A stretch of 64,000 nt of DNA from Chitinophaga japonensis (GTDB taxonomy: Bacteria; Bacteroidota; Bacteroidia; Chitinophagales; Chitinophagaceae): contig NZ_VLLG01000003.1 in NCBI RefSeq assembly GCF_007830125.1, forward strand, positions 1,292,247 through 1,356,246, read 5' to 3'. Position 1 is the stretch's first letter, and each line of letters opens with the position of its first letter. This document shows, piece by piece, positions 8,423 through 16,720 of the stretch. Below the pieces are notes generated by a model that was not told the DNA's origin, searched no databases, and saw nothing but the letters and a program-made list of their open reading frames with translations. Both the position numbers and the translations under genes were made by a program.

Positions 8423-10324
8423 ATGAAGATCACGTTATATAAAACTGCCAGGATACTATTGCTGGGGATAGCCGTACAATTACCGCTGAGCTGTTCAAAA
8501 GACTGGCTGAAACCAGACCCGCTGTCCTTTTACGAGCCTGCCATTACCTTCACTTCGAGAGAAGGGCTGGAGGCGGCTATTACCAGTTGCAACCGGAACC
8601 TCAATTACGTATGGACCGGGGAGGGCGCGCCGCTGCTCACCGACCTGCTTTTTTCCGAGGTGGCGGTGAACGGCACTACCGATAAATCCGGCCCGGCGCA
8701 GGACCTGAACGCCATGATCACGCCTACCTCCAACAACAACCATGTTAATACCAACAAGATCAATTTTTTCTGGTATGAAGGATATAAAGGCATTAAGTAC
8801 GCCAATACCATCATATCCAACCTGGACCGGGTGCCGGGGCTGGATTCCACCCTGCGGAACCAGATGATGGGTATGGCCTATTTTCACCGCGCTTTTCGCT
8901 ATTTCTGGCTGGTATTTGAATTTGGGGACGTGCCGCTGCTGACCCGGGAGATCACTTCCCCGAAGTTCAATTTCCGTTCCACCAAAAGAGAAGTGATACT
9001 GCAGCAACTGGTATCCGACATGGAGTTTGCCGTGGCGCATGTGCCGGCCGCCGCCGATTTCGGGATGGTGAACAAAGGCGCCTGCCAGCAACTGCTCATT
9101 AAATGCTACCTGGCCACCGGGGCCTTTGACAAGGCCATAGCGGTAGCCGGCACGCTGATCAACAGCTCCGGCTATTCCCTGATGACCGCGCCTTTCGGCG
9201 CTTTTGAGAACCCCATGCCGGACATTCATAACATTACGAGAAATGTGATCTGGGACCTGCACCGCGCCCCGAATAAGTCCATTGCGGCCAACCGGGAAGC
9301 GATCTTTAATATCATCAGCCGGGAAGACTTTGCGAACAGCCGGCAGGATATGTTCACCATGAGAAACGCCACGCCTTTTATTTCAGGCAGCGGCAACCAA
9401 CTGATCAGCACTCCTTCCGGCAAACCCGGCATGAGCACCAGCTATAAGCTGACGCACGACAAGATAGACCTGCGCAAAACCTATGGCAGGGGCGTAGCCA
9501 TCACCCGGCCCACCTGGTACAGCACCCACACCATTTGGGACGATACCAGCGACCTGCGTCACAGCACCCGCACCGGAAACTGGGTGCGCATGGAGGACCT
9601 GGTGTACAACAACCCTGCCCTGCAGGCCGATGGAGACCCTTATTACGGCCAGCCGTTGCAGAAGTATAACAACGACGGCAAACTGCTGGTAACGGATACC
9701 ATCAGGACCTGGTTTGACTGGCCGCATTACAAGCTGTGGGTGGCGTCGCCCAGGAGTGAAACGGTGGATAACTATAACGGGGGCGCCGGGGACTGGTATA
9801 TTTACCGGCTGGCGGAAACCTACCTGCTGCGGGCCGAAGCCCATTTCTGGAAAGGCGACCTGGCCGCTGCCGCCGAAGATGTGAATACCATCCGCCGCCG
9901 GGCGCATTGCACAAAAATGTATACGGCCGGCGAGATGACGATGGGAAAGATCATGGACGAACGGGCCAGGGAACTTTTTTACGAGGAGCTGCGGCATATG
10001 GAGCTGAGCCGCGTATCCTACATTTTTGCGCTGAGCCACAAGGCCGACGAGTTTGGCAAAACATACACGGTAGAGGAGCTTTCCAGAAGCAGCTACTGGT
10101 ATGAGCGGGTGAGCAGGTACAACAATTTTTACAACAAGGGTGTTAAAACCGTGTATGGCGCGGAGTTTACAGCCAGCCCGTATCATATCTTATGGCCCGT
10201 ACCGCAATCGGATATAGATGCCAACCGGGAAGGCCGCCTGAACCAGAACTTCGGCTATTCCGGCTATGAGCTGAACCAGCCGCCGATCGATAACCTCCAG
10301 GAGGCGATCGATGCACAGAAATAA
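8423..10324 (+). CDS. SusD/RagB-family outer-membrane lipoprotein
   Basis: 633 residues with a lipoprotein signal (LLGIAVQLPLSC, acylated Cys near residue 25) and the SusD signatures KDWLKPDP at the mature N-terminus, YRLAETYLLRAEAHFWKGD (TPR-like helix pair) and IMDERARELFYEELRHMELSR, then a C-terminal segment with WPVPQSDIDAN. It is the surface-exposed glycan-binding lid of the SusC porin. It is longer than the usual 500-600 residues, mostly in loops between about 300 and 460. It lies 26 bases before the GH43 gene, supporting one transport/degradation unit. Confidence 0.95.
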   Translation: MKITLYKTARILLLGIAVQLPLSCSKDWLKPDPLSFYEPAITFTSREGLEAAITSCNRNLNYVWTGEGAPLLTDLLFSEVAVNGTTDKSGPAQDLNAMITPTSNNNHVNTNKINFFWYEGYKGIKYANTIISNLDRVPGLDSTLRNQMMGMAYFHRAFRYFWLVFEFGDVPLLTREITSPKFNFRSTKREVILQQLVSDMEFAVAHVPAAADFGMVNKGACQQLLIKCYLATGAFDKAIAVAGTLINSSGYSLMTAPFGAFENPMPDIHNITRNVIWDLHRAPNKSIAANREAIFNIISREDFANSRQDMFTMRNATPFISGSGNQLISTPSGKPGMSTSYKLTHDKIDLRKTYGRGVAITRPTWYSTHTIWDDTSDLRHSTRTGNWVRMEDLVYNNPALQADGDPYYGQPLQKYNNDGKLLVTDTIRTWFDWPHYKLWVASPRSETVDNYNGGAGDWYIYRLAETYLLRAEAHFWKGDLAAAAEDVNTIRRRAHCTKMYTAGEMTMGKIMDERARELFYEELRHMELSRVSYIFALSHKADEFGKTYTVEELSRSSYWYERVSRYNNFYNKGVKTVYGAEFTASPYHILWPVPQSDIDANREGRLNQNFGYSGYELNQPPIDNLQEAIDAQK

Positions 10325-10350
10325 TCCTTTGATAACCCAAACCCAAACGG

Positions 10351-11841
10351 ATGAAAACAAATATTGTCTATTTACTTGGCGGCTTATGCCTTGCGCTTTG
10401 TGCCGCCTGTGAAAAAATATGCCTCGACCCGCCGGGGCATAGCGAGGCGGATTTTATCGTAGAAAATACCTTCACCAATCCGCTGGTACCGCGCGGCGCC
10501 GATCCCTGGGTGACGCAAAAGAACGGGACTTACTATTTCACCTATACGCAAGGGGGCAAGCTGGTGCTGTATGAAACGAAGGCCATGTCCGAGCTGGCGC
10601 TGGCCACACCACATGATGCCTGGATACCGGAGCAAGGTATGCCGTATTCAAAAAACCTGTGGGCGCCGGAACTGCATGCTATCAACAACAAGTGGTACAT
10701 CTACTTTGCCGCCGACAACGGCTCGAACGCCAATCACCGCATGTACGTAGTGGAGAACAGCTCCCCGGACCCTATGCAGGGCAATTGGGTGTTGAAAGGA
10801 AAAGTGGCCGATCCTTCCGATGAATGGGCGATTGACGGAACCGTTCTCACGTATAAGGGACAAATGTACATGTTGTGGTCCGGCGGCAATGCGGGCGCCG
10901 CGCCGCAGCATATCTACATTGCGAAAATGAGCAATCCCTGGACGATTGAGAGTGAGAAGGTGGCCATCGCCAGTCCAGCCTATCCCTGGGAGATGAACGG
11001 CAGCGCGATCAACGAAGGCCCCCAGGTGCTGATAAGCCCGAACGGGCAGGTGCTGGTTGTGTATTCAGGCAGCGGCTTCTGGGTGGACACCTATTGCCTG
11101 GGATTGCTAAGCCTTAAAGCAGACGGGGACCCCATGAATCCTGCAGACTGGACGAAAACGCCGGACCCTGTTTTTTCGATGAACGCGGAGAGCGGCGCCT
11201 ATGGGCCTGGTCACAACGGCTTTTTCAAATCACCCGACGGCACGGAAGACTGGATCATTTACCATGCGCGCAGCGCGCCCGGCGGCGGCAGCCGGAACGC
11301 ACGCATACAAAAATTCACCTGGCATGCAGACGGCACGCCTGATTTTGGCGTGCCGGTCAAGATCGGTGCCCCGGTGCAGAAGCCTTCCGGTGAGCCAATA
11401 CGGAAGATCTACCGGACAGACAACTGGTCCATCGCCGGCTACAGCTCGGAAGAGCTGGCGAACGATCGCCTGGCGATACGGTTAATAGACAACAATGTGT
11501 TTACCTTTTGGATTACACGTTATTCCACTGCACCCACCCATTACCCGGACCACTGGATCACGGTGGACATGGGAGATACCCTTGCCGTAGATGGTTTCAT
11601 CTTGGTCCAGAAAAGCGGCGACCGGAAAATAAAAGAGCTGGAGCTGCTGGTGGGCAATGACAACCAGACCTGGGAAAGCCTGGGTGTGGTTGAGCTGCTT
11701 GATCTTAGTCCCAACAGGCAATATATTGATCTTGCCCAGCGAAAGCAATGCCGGTATTTCAAGCTGGTGCCGGTATCGGGGCATGATAGCCAAGAGCAGC
11801 CGGGGCTGGCGGAGGCGGCGGCCTTTATATTGGAGGAGTAG
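10351..11841 (+). CDS. GH43 glycoside hydrolase lipoprotein with C-terminal discoidin (F5/8C) domain
   Basis: 496 residues. The lipobox CLALCAAC puts the acylated Cys at residue 20, so it is probably at the cell surface or outer membrane. Residues about 40-350 form the five-bladed GH43 propeller: likely catalytic base Asp51 (RGADPWV), pKa modulator Asp162 (WAIDGTVL) and acid Glu222 (INEGPQVL). Residues about 355-490 are a discoidin-like carbohydrate-binding domain (FTFWITRYSTAPTHYPDHWITVD). The family acts on alpha-L-arabinofuranosides and beta-xylosides; arabinan or arabinoxylan side chains are the most likely substrates, but exact specificity cannot be read here. It is the only enzyme in this locus. 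Confidence 0.88.
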   Translation: MKTNIVYLLGGLCLALCAACEKICLDPPGHSEADFIVENTFTNPLVPRGADPWVTQKNGTYYFTYTQGGKLVLYETKAMSELALATPHDAWIPEQGMPYSKNLWAPELHAINNKWYIYFAADNGSNANHRMYVVENSSPDPMQGNWVLKGKVADPSDEWAIDGTVLTYKGQMYMLWSGGNAGAAPQHIYIAKMSNPWTIESEKVAIASPAYPWEMNGSAINEGPQVLISPNGQVLVVYSGSGFWVDTYCLGLLSLKADGDPMNPADWTKTPDPVFSMNAESGAYGPGHNGFFKSPDGTEDWIIYHARSAPGGGSRNARIQKFTWHADGTPDFGVPVKIGAPVQKPSGEPIRKIYRTDNWSIAGYSSEELANDRLAIRLIDNNVFTFWITRYSTAPTHYPDHWITVDMGDTLAVDGFILVQKSGDRKIKELELLVGNDNQTWESLGVVELLDLSPNRQYIDLAQRKQCRYFKLVPVSGHDSQEQPGLAEAAAFILEE

Positions 11842-12293
11842 CGATGGGGTTGCGGGATAGGATGAATATTTAGATTCTTATTTGCTTTTTTTAAATTACT
11901 ACCATATATTTAATCATGAATTAACAATTCGATCCCTTGAGATGCCAATATTTATTTGATTAAACTGATACCTTGATATAGTTTTTGACAGATACCCGAA
12001 AATGTAGAAGCCCCTCTGTCAGGCTAGCTATGCGTGTGTTGTTATCCCACTTTTCTTTTGTCGAACCTGTGCAGTATCGAATAAACCCTTATTCTCCAGA
12101 ATATAGCGACAAAATAACCAAGTGGAGCTTATTCCTTTTATTTCTTCACCCAAAAAAAATGTCCTATGCCAGGGTAGAAAACACAGAGGTCATTATTATG
12201 CTTATTAATGATTGTGTGTTCTGAGAACAGATCCATAAGATATCCCGCGGAGATATTCCTCTAAACTGTTTCGCATGTTGATTTTCCTCAAAT
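11842..12293 (+). other. Gene-free stretch between the GH43 gene and the peptide operon
   Basis: AT-rich sequence with no supported gene; a 79-codon frame at 11985-12224 has no RBS, no family features and an untypical composition. A sequence near 11955-11990 (TTTG, about 20 bases, then TAGTTTTTG) resembles a Bacteroidetes promoter with one extra base in the -7 box. No clear terminator follows the GH43 gene, so the boundary of that operon is unresolved. The promoter of the peptide operon should lie somewhere here. Confidence 0.35.
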
Positions 12294-12315
12294 TTTAATA
12301 TCGAAGGATATTAAA
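12294..12315 (+). promoter_or_regulatory. Perfect 9-bp hairpin in the leader of the peptide gene
   Basis: TTTAATATC (12294-12302), loop GAAG, GATATTAAA (12307-12315), ending 30 bases before the ATG of the small peptide. As DNA it is a possible operator; as RNA it is a stem with a tetraloop that could stabilise the message of a highly expressed short gene. There is no T-run, so it is not a terminator on this strand. Confidence 0.5.
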
Positions 12316-12345
12316 GCCATTCTCCACCATTTAAACATCTCAAGC

Positions 12346-12591
12346 ATGAAAAAGAAAATTTTTGCAGGCCTGGGCGTAGCAGCAATTGCTGTGGCCGTAT
12401 TCATGACAACCAACACTTCCGGCTCTTCTGCCGATGTTACATTACAAAGCTTATTCAAGATCAATGCCGCCAATGCAGAATGTTGCAGTACGCCTATAAA
12501 CAACGGACGTTGCAGCAGTTTAACAGGGAATTGTTACCCTGATGCAGGCGGATCAAGTAACAACTGTGATTCCACAAAAGGTAACTGTTAA
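12346..12591 (+). CDS. Secreted six-cysteine peptide precursor (NVEALA-like)
   Basis: 81 residues, first gene of the operon. Residues 2-20 are a basic start plus hydrophobic segment (KKKIFAGLGVAAIAVAVF), followed by a linker rich in Ser/Thr and the stretch TLQSLFKINAANAE. Ala42-Asn43-Ala44 is a good signal-peptidase AxA site, placed where the Bacteroidota NVEALA peptides have their conserved motif. Cleavage there would free a 37-residue mature peptide starting ECC with Cys at 46, 47, 56, 63, 74 and 81, rich in Ser, Gly, Asn and Thr: an even Cys number that suggests three disulfides. No lipobox and no GG leader site. I see no mature-region homologue. Signal, toxin, adhesin or structural roles are all open. 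Confidence 0.8.
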   Translation: MKKKIFAGLGVAAIAVAVFMTTNTSGSSADVTLQSLFKINAANAECCSTPINNGRCSSLTGNCYPDAGGSSNNCDSTKGNC

Positions 12592-12604
12592 TTAGTCCCG
12601 GAAT

Positions 12605-12673
12605 GGCTATCTGGCCGGCGTGTACAAGATCACACGCCCCCGGGGCGAGACTTTGCATCAAGGCTGGATAGCC
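12605..12673 (+). promoter_or_regulatory. Structured intercistronic RNA element after the peptide gene
   Basis: Bases 12605-12616 (GGCTATCTGGCC) pair with 12662-12673 (GGCTGGATAGCC) in a 12-bp stem with two G-U pairs, enclosing a second perfect hairpin, GGCGTGT (12617-12623) with ACACGCC (12632-12638), and a GC-rich CCCCGGGG tract. There is no T-run. It lies in the 139-base gap between the peptide gene and the lipoprotein gene, and could make a stable 3' end or partial terminator so that peptide mRNA exceeds that of the downstream genes. A 12-bp palindrome, ATTCCGCGGAAT, follows at 12682-12693. Confidence 0.55.
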
Positions 12674-12730
12674 TGTAATAAATTCCGCGGAATGAATGCC
12701 ATCACTACCGTAATGTTATAAACTAACAGC

Positions 12731-13918
12731 ATGAAGACCCTCCCATTTTTAATATTAATGAGCCTTGTAGTTGCCTGTAATTCAGGTACAGGCGTTGAAA
12801 TTGAGAATAAGCACCAGGGAAATTTAAAGGCTGCCAAAACGCTGCAGGTTGTTGGTAATAAAAAGTTTCCACTGGATAGCCTTTCTGCACCACGTCCTCC
12901 CTATATACAGCTATATACGGACCCCCAGGGTAAAGAATTTCTTGCTATGCTTAGTGCGTATTCCCAAAACATCAGTATTTATGAGTACGACTCTTCATCA
13001 GCACCCGTTAGCAGGATATCCGTCAACCAGGTGCAGATACCATTAGCGTTCCACATTAAAAATATGGATTCAATTTTTGTCTACGACGACAAGTTGATGG
13101 AGATGGTCCTCCTGGACAATAAATTTGACATTGTTTCAAAAGTGTCTCTGATCAATAATGAAAATATCAAAGATCTATCATGGACATTTAAATATCCCCA
13201 ATACGTTCCGCATACGGTAAATGAAATGCTGGAGCGCGAAGGCAAACTGATCTTCCCGGGACAGTATATCTGGACCTTGCCGGACTCTCTCACCCGGAAA
13301 TTCAAATTTGCATCCGTTATCGACATGGATCACAGCAATGTGAAATATATACATAAATACCCTTATGAATTGTATGGTCATAATTACATGTGGGACGAGC
13401 CTATGTTTACTACTGCATATTATGATATGATGCCTGGTAATAACAGGCTGGTGTATAGTTTCCCTGTTTCACATGACCTGTTTATTTATGATCTTGATGC
13501 CGATAGCGTTAAAGCCGTTTATGGAGGGAGCAATTTTGCAGCCAGTATCAGATCCATGGATAGAGCGGAATTCAAGCAATCAAAGATACCCCAGGAATAT
13601 ATCTATCAGACCGCCTGTACAACTGATCTGTATGGCGGGATCATATATGATAAGTACAGGGATGTTTATTACCGGTTTATCAGGAAAGCCCTTCCCGGAA
13701 AAGGAGTAAGATTAAGATGGGAGAATAAGCCCGTTGCAGTTGTTATAATGGATAAGGAATTTAATTACCTGGGAGAAACGGAGATTGGGAATATGAATGA
13801 ATACTATCCCGATAACGCTTTCGTGACCAGGGAGGGCCTGAATATTGAATATGTTGATCCTGCTGATGTGGAAGAAAAGTTTTTATGGTTTAAAATTTTC
13901 TCACCTAAGGATATTTAA
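12731..13918 (+). CDS. DUF4221-like 6-bladed beta-propeller lipoprotein
   Basis: 395 residues. Lipobox SLVVAC gives an acylated Cys16. The body has repeated beta-propeller phrases: KFPLDSLSAPRPPYIQLYTD, FLAMLSAYSQNISIYEYDS, IPLAFHIKNMDSIFVYDDKL, then KVSLINNENI, as in DUF4221/TolB-like propeller lipoproteins of Bacteroidota, which often lie beside NVEALA peptide genes. Function of the family is unknown; a peptide- or ligand-binding role in the envelope is inference. It starts 139 bases after the peptide gene, past a structured element, and is followed by the thioredoxin-like gene after only 11 bases. Confidence 0.75.
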   Translation: MKTLPFLILMSLVVACNSGTGVEIENKHQGNLKAAKTLQVVGNKKFPLDSLSAPRPPYIQLYTDPQGKEFLAMLSAYSQNISIYEYDSSSAPVSRISVNQVQIPLAFHIKNMDSIFVYDDKLMEMVLLDNKFDIVSKVSLINNENIKDLSWTFKYPQYVPHTVNEMLEREGKLIFPGQYIWTLPDSLTRKFKFASVIDMDHSNVKYIHKYPYELYGHNYMWDEPMFTTAYYDMMPGNNRLVYSFPVSHDLFIYDLDADSVKAVYGGSNFAASIRSMDRAEFKQSKIPQEYIYQTACTTDLYGGIIYDKYRDVYYRFIRKALPGKGVRLRWENKPVAVVIMDKEFNYLGETEIGNMNEYYPDNAFVTREGLNIEYVDPADVEEKFLWFKIFSPKDI

Positions 13919-13929
13919 AATCTGCTATC

Positions 13930-14388
13930 ATGAAAAGGTATTTTATCCTATGTTTCCTTATATTGTCAATAGTTAATTATTCCTGCAGTAAGACGGAGGC
14001 CGACCGGGAAGATACGGTGATAGCGGAGGGAATAAAGGAAATCAAACTGCCCCCCGGATACAAATGGCTGGTAATATTACCAGGACTTGGCTGCAGGGGG
14101 TGCATACAGGAGGCGGAAGCCTTTATGCGCGACTATATTGAGAAACCGCATATATTATTCGTTTTGACAAAGGTGCAGTCGCTTAAGATATTGGAACAAA
14201 AGATTGGCAAAAAACTACATGACAGGAAGAATGTCTATATAGACAAACAGGGATTTTTTGACATTCCTACCAATAATACGATTTACCCCTGCATTGTGCA
14301 ATTGGAAAGTGGTAAAGCAATCGCGCATCAGTTTCAGTCACCGGATAATGGACAGGCTTTCCAATTATTGAAAACACAGATCGAATAA
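13930..14388 (+). CDS. Thioredoxin-like lipoprotein with CRGC motif
   Basis: 152 residues. Lipobox IVNYSC places the acylated Cys near residue 19. The remainder fits a small thioredoxin-like fold: strand KWLVILPGLGCRGCIQEAEAF with a C-R-G-C redox pair at the head of a helix, then a YIEKPHILFVLTKV strand and a possible cis-Pro region near TNNTIYPCIVQL, the last with an extra Cys. It is likely a periplasm-facing thiol-disulfide protein. Since the operon opens with a six-cysteine secreted peptide, assisting its disulfides is the obvious inference. Only 11 bases separate it from each neighbour. Confidence 0.65.
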   Translation: MKRYFILCFLILSIVNYSCSKTEADREDTVIAEGIKEIKLPPGYKWLVILPGLGCRGCIQEAEAFMRDYIEKPHILFVLTKVQSLKILEQKIGKKLHDRKNVYIDKQGFFDIPTNNTIYPCIVQLESGKAIAHQFQSPDNGQAFQLLKTQIE

Positions 14389-14399
14389 CCAAAAAGGAA

Positions 14400-16682
14400 A
14401 TGAACCAGCGTCTGAGAATTTGTTTTATTACCGGTTTTATCTGCATGAACATCGCATCTTTTGCACAATCCAGCCACCACCTGGTGGAGCGCCTGGAGCA
14501 GAGCATGGACGTATATGCACAAAGGCAGAATGAAACATCTGTTTACCTGAGATGCAATAAGGATGTATATATTGCCGGTGAAGACCTCTGGTTCAGTTCC
14601 TTTGTTCTCAATGCGCAGCATTTGTTATTATCTGGCCTGGACAGCATCTTATACCTGCAGTTGGTGCATGAGGAAAATGACAGCGTGATCTGGAAAGAAA
14701 TGTATCCAATCAACCAGGGAGTAGCCAGCGGGCATGTATTTCTGCCCCATACATTGGAAGAGGGAACTTACCTGTTGAAAGCTTATACAGCGCACTCCTA
14801 TTATGCCGCTCAGCCTTATTTTTATGCATTTACGCCTGTTCAGGTTGTTAAAGATCCTCGTGCTATAAAAAGATACTGGCACCTGGCACAGTCCATCTCG
14901 CCCGGGAAAGGAGAGCCGGTCCGTTTCGATATTTTTCCCGAAGGGGGAAGCCTGGTGGCCGGGCTGCCCGGTGTAGTGGGATTCAGGGCGGTGAACAAGG
15001 ATGGCCTGCCGGTGAATATCAGTGGAGTATTGTTGAAGAATGATCAGCCCTTGCTGGATATTCAAACTGCTCACGCCGGGATGGGCAGCTTCCGGTTCCA
15101 GCCGGAAGCCGGCGCTGAGTATACTGTAAAGCTCAATAATGTAAAAGATAGTTTATACCGTATTCCGGTAAATTCCGGGGCAGGCGTAACCATGCATCTC
15201 CAAAACAATGACAGGGATAGCCTGGTTTTTAAAGTTGCAGCAGTGCAAATGCAGCCGAAACGGGTTGCTTTAAGATTACAGGTACGGGGAGTGCTGCAGT
15301 TTATTGTAGCAGGCCTGCTCAGGGACAGCTTGATAATAAAGATCCCCACGACAGGTATTCCCCCTGGTGTGGCGGAGGCCACGCTTTTTGATGAGCAGTT
15401 GCGCCCGCTGGCTGACAGGCTGCTATTCCTGCACCAGGATAACAGGTTGAACATCCAGGTCAGCCAGTTGAAGGAATGGTATGGCCCCCTGGAGAAGGTA
15501 TCATTAAAGATCAGGACCACAGACGGCCAGGGCCACCCTGTTCCGGCCGTTTTAAGCCTCAGGATCGTGGACGGGTTATTCATTGATAGAAGGAATGTAC
15601 AGGATATCACCAACTATTTCCAGCTCTCCACCCAGTTGGAAGATAGTATTTATGATCCTGCCTATTATTTTGATACTGCAAATAAAGACCGCCGTTCTGC
15701 GCTGGACGCGATGTTAATGACCCGGGAAAAGGAGCGGTATAACTGGAGCGGACATAGTATGAGCCGGGACACATTAAAGCACAGGTATGTATTGTCGGAC
15801 AGTATAAAAGGCACCTTGTCCCCGATAGGGCGCCCTCAAAAAGATAAACAACCATTGATGCTGATGCTTTTTAACCACAATAAAAGCCTTGTCCGGTTTA
15901 CCGGAGCGGATAAAAACGGCGTGTTTTACATAACGCCGGAGCAGCTTCATACGGGCCGACGGTTCTTTATCAAATATTTTGCTGAAAGTGAATACAACAT
16001 GCAGGTGACTGACCCCTTTGACGCCATTAAGGCCGTGGAGCGTGAGGTTCGCCCGGTACATTTATCAGGGGAGAAGAGTATCGTGGTAGACACGGCCCCC
16101 CTGGATACAAGCCGGCTGCAGTATGGTAATATGTTACGTGAAGTAGTAGTGCAGGCGGCAGGCAGGGGATACGGCGACAGGTATTTTGGTTACCTGGATA
16201 GTATAGCAAAGTTTGAAGGCAATACGGATTACGTAGGCCAGTGCGGCTGGTTGAATTGCCCAGCCTGCGGAAGCGGGAAGAAGCCTGTTGAAGGAGTTAC
16301 CTATTCAGAACTTGTGGAGTCCAAGAGGAGCCAGGTATCCAGTCACCCTTTTTCTTTTACGGCGGCAGATATGAGAAAAGTCACCTATCATTATCCCAAA
16401 TATACCGAGGAAGAATTGCTGAAAAAGTTCAAAATGATCATGGTGAAGGGGTTTTATGAGGATCGGGTATTCTCCGGGCCGGACTATGACAAAGCGGATA
16501 GATCGGTGGCTGATACCCGTAATACATTATACTGGAATCCTGTGATCATCACCGACGGGAATGGGGAGGCCTCTGTCAGTTTCTTTACTTCCGGTATCCG
16601 TAGCGCATTTACCGGGATCGCAGAAGGAGTTTCCGGTAACGGCAGTTTAGGAACGGCCACATTTGGTTTTAGCGTAAGATAG
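14400..16682 (+). CDS. Large periplasmic MG2-type (alpha-2-macroglobulin-like) protein
   Basis: 760 residues. Signal peptide ends near NIASFAQ. The first module (NETSVYLRCNKDVYIAGEDLWFSSFVLN) is the MG2-like beta-sandwich seen in a widespread Bacteroidota family, followed by further sandwich domains (VRFDIFPEGGSLVAGLPGVV; VSLKIRTTDGQGHPVPAVLS). A late segment LREVVVQAAGRGYGD looks like a degenerate TonB-plug link, then a Cys-rich insert CGWLNCPACG and a final sandwich (WNPVIITDGNGEASVSFFTS). The family is thought to work with outer-membrane beta-barrels, but no biochemical role is established. It is encoded between the thioredoxin-like gene and the beta-barrel gene and probably acts with the latter. 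Confidence 0.7.
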   Translation: MNQRLRICFITGFICMNIASFAQSSHHLVERLEQSMDVYAQRQNETSVYLRCNKDVYIAGEDLWFSSFVLNAQHLLLSGLDSILYLQLVHEENDSVIWKEMYPINQGVASGHVFLPHTLEEGTYLLKAYTAHSYYAAQPYFYAFTPVQVVKDPRAIKRYWHLAQSISPGKGEPVRFDIFPEGGSLVAGLPGVVGFRAVNKDGLPVNISGVLLKNDQPLLDIQTAHAGMGSFRFQPEAGAEYTVKLNNVKDSLYRIPVNSGAGVTMHLQNNDRDSLVFKVAAVQMQPKRVALRLQVRGVLQFIVAGLLRDSLIIKIPTTGIPPGVAEATLFDEQLRPLADRLLFLHQDNRLNIQVSQLKEWYGPLEKVSLKIRTTDGQGHPVPAVLSLRIVDGLFIDRRNVQDITNYFQLSTQLEDSIYDPAYYFDTANKDRRSALDAMLMTREKERYNWSGHSMSRDTLKHRYVLSDSIKGTLSPIGRPQKDKQPLMLMLFNHNKSLVRFTGADKNGVFYITPEQLHTGRRFFIKYFAESEYNMQVTDPFDAIKAVEREVRPVHLSGEKSIVVDTAPLDTSRLQYGNMLREVVVQAAGRGYGDRYFGYLDSIAKFEGNTDYVGQCGWLNCPACGSGKKPVEGVTYSELVESKRSQVSSHPFSFTAADMRKVTYHYPKYTEEELLKKFKMIMVKGFYEDRVFSGPDYDKADRSVADTRNTLYWNPVIITDGNGEASVSFFTSGIRSAFTGIAEGVSGNGSLGTATFGFSVR

Positions 16683-16720
16683 CCCTTAAAGACAAAATAC
16701 TCCATCAAAAGGCTTGCCTG

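Noticed and set aside
11985..12224. 79-residue frame before the peptide gene
   Set aside because: No RBS, no family features and untypical composition.
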